Of a DNA stretch of 6,327 bases, positions 1 through 6,327 are shown piece after piece; the first letter of the stretch is position 1, and every line of letters starts with the position of its first letter. The position numbers were made by a program, and so were the translations under genes. This DNA comes from Curvibacter sp. (GTDB lineage: Bacteria; Pseudomonadota; Gammaproteobacteria; Burkholderiales; Burkholderiaceae_C). The stretch lies in assembly GCA_003500955.1 (NCBI GenBank), contig DNQP01000058.1:7636-13962 (forward strand), written 5' to 3'. The notes beneath the pieces are model-generated. The model saw only the letters and a program-made list of their open reading frames with translations, made no database searches and was not told the DNA's origin.

Positions 1-43
1 GCGGGCTGGTCCAGCGTCCCCACGGCGCGGCGGGACAGCCTGC

Positions 44-61
44 CTGTCATATAAATGTCAT
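44..61 (+). promoter_or_regulatory. Pho box 1 (PhoB binding site) upstream of ppk
   Basis: The sequence CTGTCATATAAATGTCAT is two 7-bp direct repeats (CTGTCAT and ATGTCAT) separated by the 4-bp AT spacer ATAA, giving the 11-bp periodicity of a PhoB dimer site. It differs from the enterobacterial Pho box consensus, CTGTCAT-A(A/T)A(A/T)-CTGTCA(T/C), at one of 18 positions. PhoB-type response regulators bind such sites in phosphate starvation and replace the -35 contact of sigma-70. ppk is a classic Pho regulon member, which fits this position. The motif match is seen directly; regulation is inferred. Confidence 0.85.
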
Positions 62-66
62 CAAGA

Positions 67-82
67 CTGTCAACAATCTGTC

Positions 83-84
<2 letters not shown>
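67..84 (+). promoter_or_regulatory. Pho box 2, overlapping the first ppk ATG
   Basis: CTGTCAACAATCTGTCAT is a second pair of 7-bp repeats with a 4-bp spacer, two mismatches from the 18-bp consensus. It begins 23 bp after the first box, about two helical turns, so two PhoB dimers could sit in tandem on one DNA face. Its last two bases are the first two of the ATG at 83-85. This overlap is unusual and suggests that translation may start further downstream, or that the mRNA is leaderless. Confidence 0.78.
72..77 (+). promoter_or_regulatory. candidate -10 element of the ppk promoter
   Basis: AACAAT matches four of six positions of TATAAT, including the key second A and final T. It lies exactly 10 bp after the end of Pho box 1, the spacing seen in Pho promoters where the box replaces the -35 element. 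Transcription would then begin near 84-85, at or just inside the first ATG. It lies inside Pho box 2, so the assignment is tentative. Confidence 0.35.
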
Positions 85-2194
<2,110 letters not shown>

Positions 2195-2195
2195 C

Positions 2196-2657
2196 ATGGA
2201 CCTGGTGCTGTGGCGTCACGCGGAAGCGCACGAGGCCGAGCCCGGGCAGGATGATCTGTCGCGCGCGCTCACGCCACGTGGCGAGAAGCAGGCCGCGCGC
2301 ATGGCTGGCTGGCTGGATCGCCAATTGCCCGAGGGCACGCGCATCCTGGTCAGCCCGGCCAAGCGCACCGAACAGACGGTCCAGGCCCTGGGGCGCAAGT
2401 ACAAGCTGCGCGAGGAACTCAGCCCGAATGCCACGGTGGACCAGCTGCTGCAGCTCGCCCAATGGCCGGAGGGCAAGGGCGTGGTCCTGCTGGTCGGCCA
2501 CCAGCCCGTGCTGGGCCAGACCATCGCGCGCCTGCTGGCCATCCACGGCAGCGAATGCAGCGTGAAGAAGGGCGCGGTCTGGTGGCTGCGCCACCGTCAG
2601 CGCGACGGTGTTTCGCAGACCACGCTGGTCTCGGTGCAGTCGCCCGACGCCCTCTGA
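2196..2657 (+). CDS. sixA: phosphohistidine phosphatase SixA
   Basis: This 153-residue protein belongs to the small RHG (histidine phosphatase) family; E. coli SixA has about 160 residues. The catalytic RHA motif with nucleophile H8 is at the N-terminus (LWRHAEA). LTPRGEKQA follows near residue 25, the phosphate-pocket arginine R57 is in SPAKRTEQT, and the second histidine H102 is in LLVGHQP. There is no signal peptide, so it is cytoplasmic. SixA removes phosphate from histidine on phosphocarrier proteins; in E. coli it was first linked to the ArcB HPt domain and later to NPr of the nitrogen PTS. Its ATG follows the ppk TGA by one base, with GAGG at 2183-2186 inside ppk as a ribosome site, so it is almost certainly translationally coupled to ppk. 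The in vivo substrate here is unknown. Confidence 0.92.
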   Translation: MDLVLWRHAEAHEAEPGQDDLSRALTPRGEKQAARMAGWLDRQLPEGTRILVSPAKRTEQTVQALGRKYKLREELSPNATVDQLLQLAQWPEGKGVVLLVGHQPVLGQTIARLLAIHGSECSVKKGAVWWLRHRQRDGVSQTTLVSVQSPDAL

Positions 2658-2663
2658 GCAATT

Positions 2664-3095
2664 TCAGGCCTTCTTCGGCCGGCCGGTCTTGATCGACGGA
2701 ACGGCCTTGAGCGCCGCCAGCAAGGCCTTGTCGTTCAGGGCTGTCAGGGCCTTGATGCCGGCGCGTAACAACTCGCTCTTCTTGGCGGCGTGGGCCAGTG
2801 CCGCGCTGCGCTGCTTGAGATCGGCCAAGGCCGCGTACTCGTCCTTGGGGATGGTGTAGCTGTCGCGCACCAGCTTGGGCTTCTTGACCTTGGCCGGTTT
2901 GGCCGGCTTGGCGGGTGCGGCGGCCTTGCGACTGCGGGTCTTCTGCGGCGCGGCTTTCTTGCTAGCCGCCTGAGCCTTCTTGGGCGCAGGCTTGCTGGAG
3001 ACGGCTTTCTTGACCGATGCCTTGCGCGGCGCGGCTTTCTTGGGTGCGGAGGCGGTCGTCGGCACGGCTGTGTCGGAGGGGGCGCTGGTGCTCAT
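2664..3095 (-). CDS. histone H1-like Lys/Ala/Pro-rich DNA-binding protein with a conserved C-terminal domain
   Basis: This 143-residue protein has two parts. Residues 18-74 are a low-complexity basic tail of Lys, Ala and Pro with repeated PKKA, SKKAAP and PAK units, like the C-terminal tail of histone H1 and bacterial H1-like proteins such as Bordetella BpH1. Residues 75-143 are ordinary sequence: a short strand-like segment (LVRDSYTIP), a helix around 84-103, then KKSELLRAGIKAL around 105-117, and a basic end (KTGRPKKA). Strand-helix-helix with this spacing resembles a ribbon-helix-helix DNA-binding unit; that is inference. From memory, related C-terminal domains occur in other betaproteobacteria as hypothetical proteins. 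A nucleoid-associated role is likely. It converges on sixA with six bases between stop codons and diverges from the c-di-GMP gene. No clear Shine-Dalgarno precedes the ATG. Its tail is encoded by short direct DNA repeats, for example a 15-bp unit at 2947-2961 and 3028-3042. Confidence 0.8.
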   Translation of the reverse strand: MSTSAPSDTAVPTTASAPKKAAPRKASVKKAVSSKPAPKKAQAASKKAAPQKTRSRKAAAPAKPAKPAKVKKPKLVRDSYTIPKDEYAALADLKQRSAALAHAAKKSELLRAGIKALTALNDKALLAALKAVPSIKTGRPKKA

Positions 3096-3129
3096 GGTGT
3101 GGCGTGGAAAAACAGAATCAAGGAAACGT

Positions 3130-3135
3130 TTTATA
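3130..3135 (-). promoter_or_regulatory. candidate -10 element for the histone H1-like gene
   Basis: On the minus strand the AT-rich run CTATATAAAACG contains TATAAA, five of six matches to TATAAT, about 35 bases upstream of the ATG. No good -35 hexamer stands 16-18 bp away (TAGCAG at 17 bp is poor), so an activator or another sigma factor may be used. The call rests mainly on the AT-rich -10 in a GC-rich context. Confidence 0.35.
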
Positions 3136-3173
3136 TAGTTTTCTCGTTCCTGCTGCTACCCCAATTCCCTACT

Positions 3174-3201
3174 TTGTGACGAGTCGTCATGTGAATGAAA
3201 T
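3174..3201 (+). promoter_or_regulatory. weak candidate promoter for the EAL-CBS-GGDEF gene
   Basis: TTGTGA (3174-3179) and TGAAAT (3196-3201) each match the sigma-70 -35 and -10 consensus at four of six positions and are 16 bp apart. This would give a leader of roughly 70 bases. A perfect palindrome at 3177-3189 overlaps the -35 end and fills most of the spacer, a typical operator position. The match is weak and other start points are possible. Confidence 0.25.
3177..3189. promoter_or_regulatory. perfect 13-bp palindrome in the divergent intergenic region, possible operator
   Basis: TGACGAGTCGTCA has two 6-bp arms (TGACGA/TCGTCA) around a central G with no mismatch. It lies between the divergent histone H1-like and c-di-GMP genes and is followed by an AT-rich stretch with a second, looser inverted repeat (ATGAA at 3195-3199, TTCAT at 3208-3212). 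It has no T-run and sits far from both gene ends, so it does not look like a terminator. The binding protein is unknown. Confidence 0.35.
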
Positions 3202-3256
3202 ATTTTGTTCATGAAGATGCCATACGAGGGCCGCAAACTGCCTATCCAAAGTCGTT

Positions 3257-3269
3257 GGGGTGACGCCCC
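3257..3269 (+). other. short GC hairpin in the leader of the EAL-CBS-GGDEF gene
   Basis: GGGG-TGACG-CCCC can fold into a four-pair hairpin with a five-base loop, ending nine bases before the first ATG (3279) and 21 before the second (3291). It could hinder ribosome access at the first start and favour 3291 or 3294. Such a short stem is common by chance in GC-rich DNA. Confidence 0.2.
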
Positions 3270-3278
3270 GGGAATGGA

Positions 3279-5198
3279 ATGCAGGAACACATGATGGATG
3301 CCCGGGCGCCCGCACGCGCGCCGGCGCGAGCCCCGATGATCGATCACGTCCGCCTTTTCGCCGCCGAATTCTGGCCTGCCCTCAGCGGACGCGAAGGACC
3401 GCTGGCCCGCCTGTTGCGCGCCGATGCCCTTTACCCCGTGTTCCAGCCGGTGGTCGATCTCAAGACCGCGGCTGTGCATGCCCACGAGGCGCTGATCCGC
3501 GGGCCGGCGGGCAGCAGCCTGCAGTCGGCCGATGCCCTGTTGCGCGCCGCCGAGGAGGAGGGTCTGCTCTACGAGTGCGAGCTCTTCTGCGTCTACAGCG
3601 CCCTGCGCCAATGGGGCGAGCTGCGCCAGCCCGGGCGGCTCTTCCTCAACATCAGCGCCCATGCGCTACAGCGCCTGGTGGGCCTGGGCGGTGCGCATAC
3701 CCTGGCGCGTGCCATGCGTGATCTGCAGGTCTCGCCGCGCATGGTGGTGCTGGAGATCACCGAGCACGAGCGGGTGCACGACATGGATGCCATGGTCGAG
3801 GTCGCACGCGTGCTGCACGCGATCGGGTTTTCGCTGGCACTCGACGATTTCGGCGACGGCCGCTCCAGCCTGCGCCTGTGGTCCCAGCTCAAGCCCGACA
3901 TCGTCAAGATCGACAAGTACTTCAGCCGCGGCATCCACAGCAGCGCCGACCAGCTCAAGACCCTGCAGGCCCTGTTGCAGATCGCCGACGTCTTCGGCAC
4001 CCAACTCGTCGCCGAAGGCATCGAGAACGAGGCTGACCTGCGCGTGATCCGCGACCTCGGCCTTGCCTACGGCCAGGGCTACTTCCTGGGCCGACCCGAT
4101 GCAGCCGTGCAGTCCGAGGTGCTGTACGAGGCCGGACGCGTGCTGCAGGACACGCGCGTGGCCGTCATGCCCGAGCAGCGCTACGTGGCCCGCAGCGGCC
4201 AGTTGCGCCACCTCTCGCTCATCCATGCACCCGCGGTGGCGCCGCGCGCCAGCAACGACGAGGTCGCCAACATCTTCCATGCCCATCCCGAGCTGCATGC
4301 CCTGGCCGTGGTGGACGACGAGCGACCGTTGGCCATCATCAACCGCCAGCAGTTCATGGACCACTACGCCACGCTCTATTTCCGCGAGATCTTCGGCCGC
4401 AAGTCCTGCATGCTGCACGCCAACCAGGAGCCGCGCCTGATCGAGCGCAGCCACGACATCGAGCAGCTCATCGGCATCCTGACCTCGCAGGACCAGCGCT
4501 ACCTCAGCGACGGCTTCATCGTCACCGAGAACGGGCGCTACGTGGGCCTGGGCACCGGCGACCAGCTCGTGCGCTCGGTCACCGAGCTGCGGCTGGAGGC
4601 TGCGCGCCACGCCAATCCGCTGACCTTCCTGCCCGGCAACATCCCCATCAGCCTGCACATCAAGCGCCTGCTGGAAAGCGGCGGCGAGTTCACCGCCTGC
4701 TACATCGACATGAACAACTTCAAGCCCTACAACGACCACTATGGCTACTGGCGCGGGGACGAGATGATCCGCCTGCTGGCGCGCCTGGCCGCGGCGCACA
4801 GCGATCCGCAGCGCGATTTCGTGGGCCATGTGGGCGGCGACGACTTCCTCATCCTGTTCCAGAGCGAGGACTGGGAGCGGCGCTGCCGCGCCATCGTCGA
4901 CGACTTCGCCGCGCAGGCGCGCGAGCTCTACGATGCGCCTGCGCTCCTGGCTGGCGGCATCGAAGCCGAGGACCGGCAGGGGCAGCCACGCTTCTTCCCC
5001 TGCACCACGGTGTCCATCGGCGCGGTGCGCGTCTGCCGCGGTGCCTACCGCGACGCGGAAGAGGTGGCGACCAGCGCCGCCCATGCCAAGCGCCTGGCCA
5101 AGTCCCAGGCCTCGGGCCTGGTCCTGCTCGATACGCGTTCGCCCACAGCCGAATGCGCGGTGCCCACGCCGCGGCCCACGACCTCGTCGCCGGACTGA
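3279..5198 (+). CDS. EAL-CBS-GGDEF cyclic-di-GMP signalling protein (probable phosphodiesterase)
   Basis: This is a 639-residue cytoplasmic protein with no membrane segments. After an APAR-repeat N-terminus, an EAL domain (about 45-285) keeps the full catalytic set: E70 in EAL, N124 (LNIS), E159 (EITE), D189-D190 (DDFG), K210 (VKID), E246 (VAEG) and Q266. It should hydrolyse c-di-GMP to pGpG. Residues about 300-440 look like a CBS-domain pair, often a nucleotide-sensing module. The C-terminal GGDEF domain (about 445-610) keeps D477 and N485-D486 (DMNNFKPYND) but has GGDDF at 519-523 instead of GG(D/E)EF. It also lacks the R of the inhibitory RxxD site (PQRD upstream). The substituted fourth residue makes cyclase activity doubtful; GTP binding as an allosteric input is an alternative. 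EAL before GGDEF is the reverse of the common order. The start could be 3279, 3291 or 3294. A chemoreceptor follows 20 bases downstream, probably co-transcribed. Confidence 0.9.
   Translation: MQEHMMDARAPARAPARAPMIDHVRLFAAEFWPALSGREGPLARLLRADALYPVFQPVVDLKTAAVHAHEALIRGPAGSSLQSADALLRAAEEEGLLYECELFCVYSALRQWGELRQPGRLFLNISAHALQRLVGLGGAHTLARAMRDLQVSPRMVVLEITEHERVHDMDAMVEVARVLHAIGFSLALDDFGDGRSSLRLWSQLKPDIVKIDKYFSRGIHSSADQLKTLQALLQIADVFGTQLVAEGIENEADLRVIRDLGLAYGQGYFLGRPDAAVQSEVLYEAGRVLQDTRVAVMPEQRYVARSGQLRHLSLIHAPAVAPRASNDEVANIFHAHPELHALAVVDDERPLAIINRQQFMDHYATLYFREIFGRKSCMLHANQEPRLIERSHDIEQLIGILTSQDQRYLSDGFIVTENGRYVGLGTGDQLVRSVTELRLEAARHANPLTFLPGNIPISLHIKRLLESGGEFTACYIDMNNFKPYNDHYGYWRGDEMIRLLARLAAAHSDPQRDFVGHVGGDDFLILFQSEDWERRCRAIVDDFAAQARELYDAPALLAGGIEAEDRQGQPRFFPCTTVSIGAVRVCRGAYRDAEEVATSAAHAKRLAKSQASGLVLLDTRSPTAECAVPTPRPTTSSPD
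3283..3287 (+). promoter_or_regulatory. ribosome binding site bearing on the start of the EAL-CBS-GGDEF gene
   Basis: AGGAA lies three bases before an ATG at 3291 and six before an ATG at 3294, both in frame with the longest reading from 3279. The 3294 spacing is closest to ideal. The ATG at 3279 has only GGGAA (3270-3274), four bases away. The real start may therefore be codon 5 or 6 of the longest frame; the difference does not touch any domain. Confidence 0.45.
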
Positions 5199-5205
5199 GC
5201 GCCGG

Positions 5206-5210
5206 TAGGA
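5206..5210 (+). promoter_or_regulatory. ribosome binding site of the chemoreceptor gene
   Basis: TAGGA lies eight bases before the ATG at 5219 and only eight bases after the stop of the upstream c-di-GMP gene. An ATG at 5211 is out of frame and too close to be used. The site fixes 5219 as the start, since the protein then begins with a short basic segment directly before its first membrane helix. The 20-base gap leaves little room for a separate promoter. Confidence 0.6.
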
Positions 5211-5218
5211 ATGCCCCG

Positions 5219-6327
5219 ATGAACCTGAACCGCTACAAGATCTCCACCCGCCTGGCCTGCGCCTTTGGCTTCATGGCCCTGCTGGTGCTCGTGCTCGGCC
5301 TGCTGGCCCTGCGCCAGCTGCAGGCCGTGCAAGGCCATTTCCAGACCCTGCAACAGCAGCATTACCCGCAGGTGGTCACGGTGCACCGCATCAAGGCCCT
5401 GGTGCTCGACAGCGCCAGCGCCATCCGCAATCTTTTCGTCATCGTGAGCGAACCCGAGACCCGGCGCCAGCTCCAGCGGGTGGACCGCCTCACGCAGGAA
5501 AGCGAGGCCTTGCTGGTTCAACTGCAGCAGGCCAGCACCCAGAGCGAGGCCCAGCCCCTGCTCGAGGCGGTGCGGCAGACCGGCCAGACGTATCTGGCGG
5601 CCCGCAAGCGCATGCTGGACACCTTTGCCGAAGGTCTGCTCAACGAAGCCGGCCTGATCCTGATGCGCGAGGTCGAGCGCGACCAATTGCTCCACCTCGA
5701 AGCGCTCGAAGCGCTGATCGCCTTAAAGGAGGCGCAGATGCAGGCCTCCGGCAGCTCCGTCGAGGCGGCGGCCAACAGCGCCCTGGCCCAGACGGGCCTG
5801 ATGCTGGCGGTTGCCGTGGGCATGGCGCTCTGGCTGGCCCTGGGCCTGGTGCGTTCCATCCAGCGCCCGCTGGCCGAAGCCGGTGCGCTGGCGCGGTCCG
5901 TGGCCGCGGGTGATCTCACGGCCCATGCACCGAATCAGGGGAGGGACGAGATTGCCGCGCTGCTCGATGCGCTGGGCGAGATGCAGGCGCGCCTGTCGCA
6001 CATCGTCGCCGGCGCCCGCCAGGGCGCGGAGACCCTGGCCGCCGCCGCAGCGCAGATCGCCGCCGACAACGCCGATCTCTCGGCGCGCACCGAAAGCCAG
6101 GCCAGCACGCTGGAGCAGACCGCCGCCTCGATGGAAGAGCTGGGCGCCACTGTGCGCGCCAATGCCGAGCGCGCGCGCCAGGCCCAGGCGCTCACGCACA
6201 GCGCCAGTGCAGTGGCGCAGCGTGGCGGCGAGGTGGTGGGCCAGGTCGTGAGCACCATGGGCGAGATCCACGCCAGCTCGCGCCGCGTCGCCGACATCAT
6301 CGCGGTGATCGACGGCATCGCCTTCCA
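5219..6327 (+). CDS. methyl-accepting chemotaxis protein, 3' end beyond the window
   Basis: The frame is open for 369 codons to the window edge. A short basic N-terminus (MNLNRYKISTR) precedes membrane helix 1 (about 12-33). A helical periplasmic segment of about 155 residues resembles a four-helix-bundle ligand domain. Membrane helix 2 is at about 190-212 and a HAMP domain at about 213-265. The cytoplasmic signalling helix begins with the methylation region (LEQTAASMEEL, E299-L308) and runs to VIDGIAF, just before the hairpin tip that contacts CheA and CheW. The spacing and sequence are those of the Tsr/Tar class common in betaproteobacteria. Aligned to Tsr, Q300 and E307 occupy two methylation positions, while the first is S293 rather than Gln or Glu. 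The ligand cannot be told. It lies 20 bases after the c-di-GMP gene, probably in one operon. About 150-200 residues are missing, by family length. A strong internal Shine-Dalgarno precedes M174. Confidence 0.95.
   Translation, partial: MNLNRYKISTRLACAFGFMALLVLVLGLLALRQLQAVQGHFQTLQQQHYPQVVTVHRIKALVLDSASAIRNLFVIVSEPETRRQLQRVDRLTQESEALLVQLQQASTQSEAQPLLEAVRQTGQTYLAARKRMLDTFAEGLLNEAGLILMREVERDQLLHLEALEALIALKEAQMQASGSSVEAAANSALAQTGLMLAVAVGMALWLALGLVRSIQRPLAEAGALARSVAAGDLTAHAPNQGRDEIAALLDALGEMQARLSHIVAGARQGAETLAAAAAQIAADNADLSARTESQASTLEQTAASMEELGATVRANAERARQAQALTHSASAVAQRGGEVVGQVVSTMGEIHASSRRVADIIAVIDGIAF
5723..5732 (+). promoter_or_regulatory. near-perfect internal Shine-Dalgarno inside the chemoreceptor gene
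   Basis: TTAAAGGAGG contains AAGGAGG, a seven-base match to the 16S rRNA anti-Shine-Dalgarno sequence. It ends five bases before an in-frame ATG (5738-5740, codon 174). It is far stronger than the gene's own site (TAGGA). Starting there would yield a receptor with only membrane helix 2, HAMP and the signalling domain. The leucine codon within it is TTA, rare in this window. Whether it is used is not known; it could also just pause ribosomes. Confidence 0.4.

Noticed and set aside
1..54. Possible C-terminal end of an upstream gene (frame 1 is open to a TAA at 52-54; the other two forward frames are open too).
   Set aside because: Only 17 codons are visible, nothing resembles a known C-terminus such as PhoR, and high-GC DNA is often open in all frames over this length.
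2667..2680. GGCC-TTCTTC-GGCC hairpin at the sixA/H1-like convergence, considered as a shared terminator.
   Set aside because: Four-pair stem, no T-run on either strand, and it lies inside the H1-like coding region.
2947..3042. 15-bp direct repeats (GGCGCGGCTTTCTTG at 2947-2961 and 3028-3042) considered as a mobile or regulatory repeat.
   Set aside because: They encode the same lysine/alanine/proline unit of the H1-like tail and are explained by coding low complexity.
3175..3188. CRP/Vfr-like half site TGTGA.
   Set aside because: Only one half matches; six bases later GTCAT is not TCACA.
3197..3226. Flagellar sigma-28 promoter (TAAA-N15-GCCGATAA) ahead of the signalling pair, suggested by GAAA and GCCATACG.
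   Set aside because: The -10 matches only its first three bases and the spacing is 18, so support is no better than chance.
3218..3278. Possible c-di-GMP (GEMM) or guanidine (mini-ykkC) riboswitch in the leader of the c-di-GMP gene, suggested by GCAAAC, CCAAAG and GGGGTGACGCCCC.
   Set aside because: The conserved GEMM core and tetraloop receptor are not present, and the hairpin loop does not match the ACGR loops of mini-ykkC.
3666..5084. 472-codon minus-strand open frame opposite the EAL-CBS-GGDEF gene.
   Set aside because: Same shadow effect; the plus strand has all EAL catalytic motifs in frame and the minus translation has no recognisable domain.

Overview
The window reads as chromosomal DNA of a high-GC betaproteobacterium, most likely Burkholderiales. 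The evidence is strong G/C preference at third codon positions, a polyphosphate kinase next to a SixA phosphatase, a lysine/alanine/proline-rich histone H1-like protein with a C-terminal domain I recall from Burkholderia/Ralstonia-type genomes, and a Tsr-class chemoreceptor. No mobile element, tRNA, rRNA, CRISPR array or sign of recent transfer is visible.

Layout. Positions 1-43 are unassigned. Positions 44-84 hold two near-consensus PhoB (Pho) boxes, the second overlapping the first possible start codon of ppk (83-2194, +). sixA (2196-2657, +) follows after one base and is probably translationally coupled. Six bases further on, a convergent gene on the minus strand (2664-3095) encodes the histone H1-like protein. 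A 183-bp divergent intergenic region (3096-3278) is AT-rich in its centre and carries a perfect 13-bp palindrome. It is followed on the plus strand by an EAL-CBS-GGDEF cyclic-di-GMP protein (3279-5198). Twenty bases later comes a methyl-accepting chemotaxis protein (5219 onward), cut by the window edge just inside its signalling tip.

How the genes may work together. The left half is a phosphate-starvation/polyphosphate module: the Pho boxes imply PhoB control of ppk, and SixA is a phosphohistidine phosphatase. The right half looks like a two-gene signalling unit: a c-di-GMP phosphodiesterase with an intact EAL site and an atypical GGDDF cyclase site, co-oriented with a chemoreceptor.

No clearly new system is present. 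The points most worth a second look are the paired Pho boxes and their effect on the ppk start, the H1-like tail joined to a ribbon-helix-helix-like segment, the atypical GGDEF domain, and a near-perfect Shine-Dalgarno sequence inside the chemoreceptor gene that could start a receptor lacking its sensor domain.
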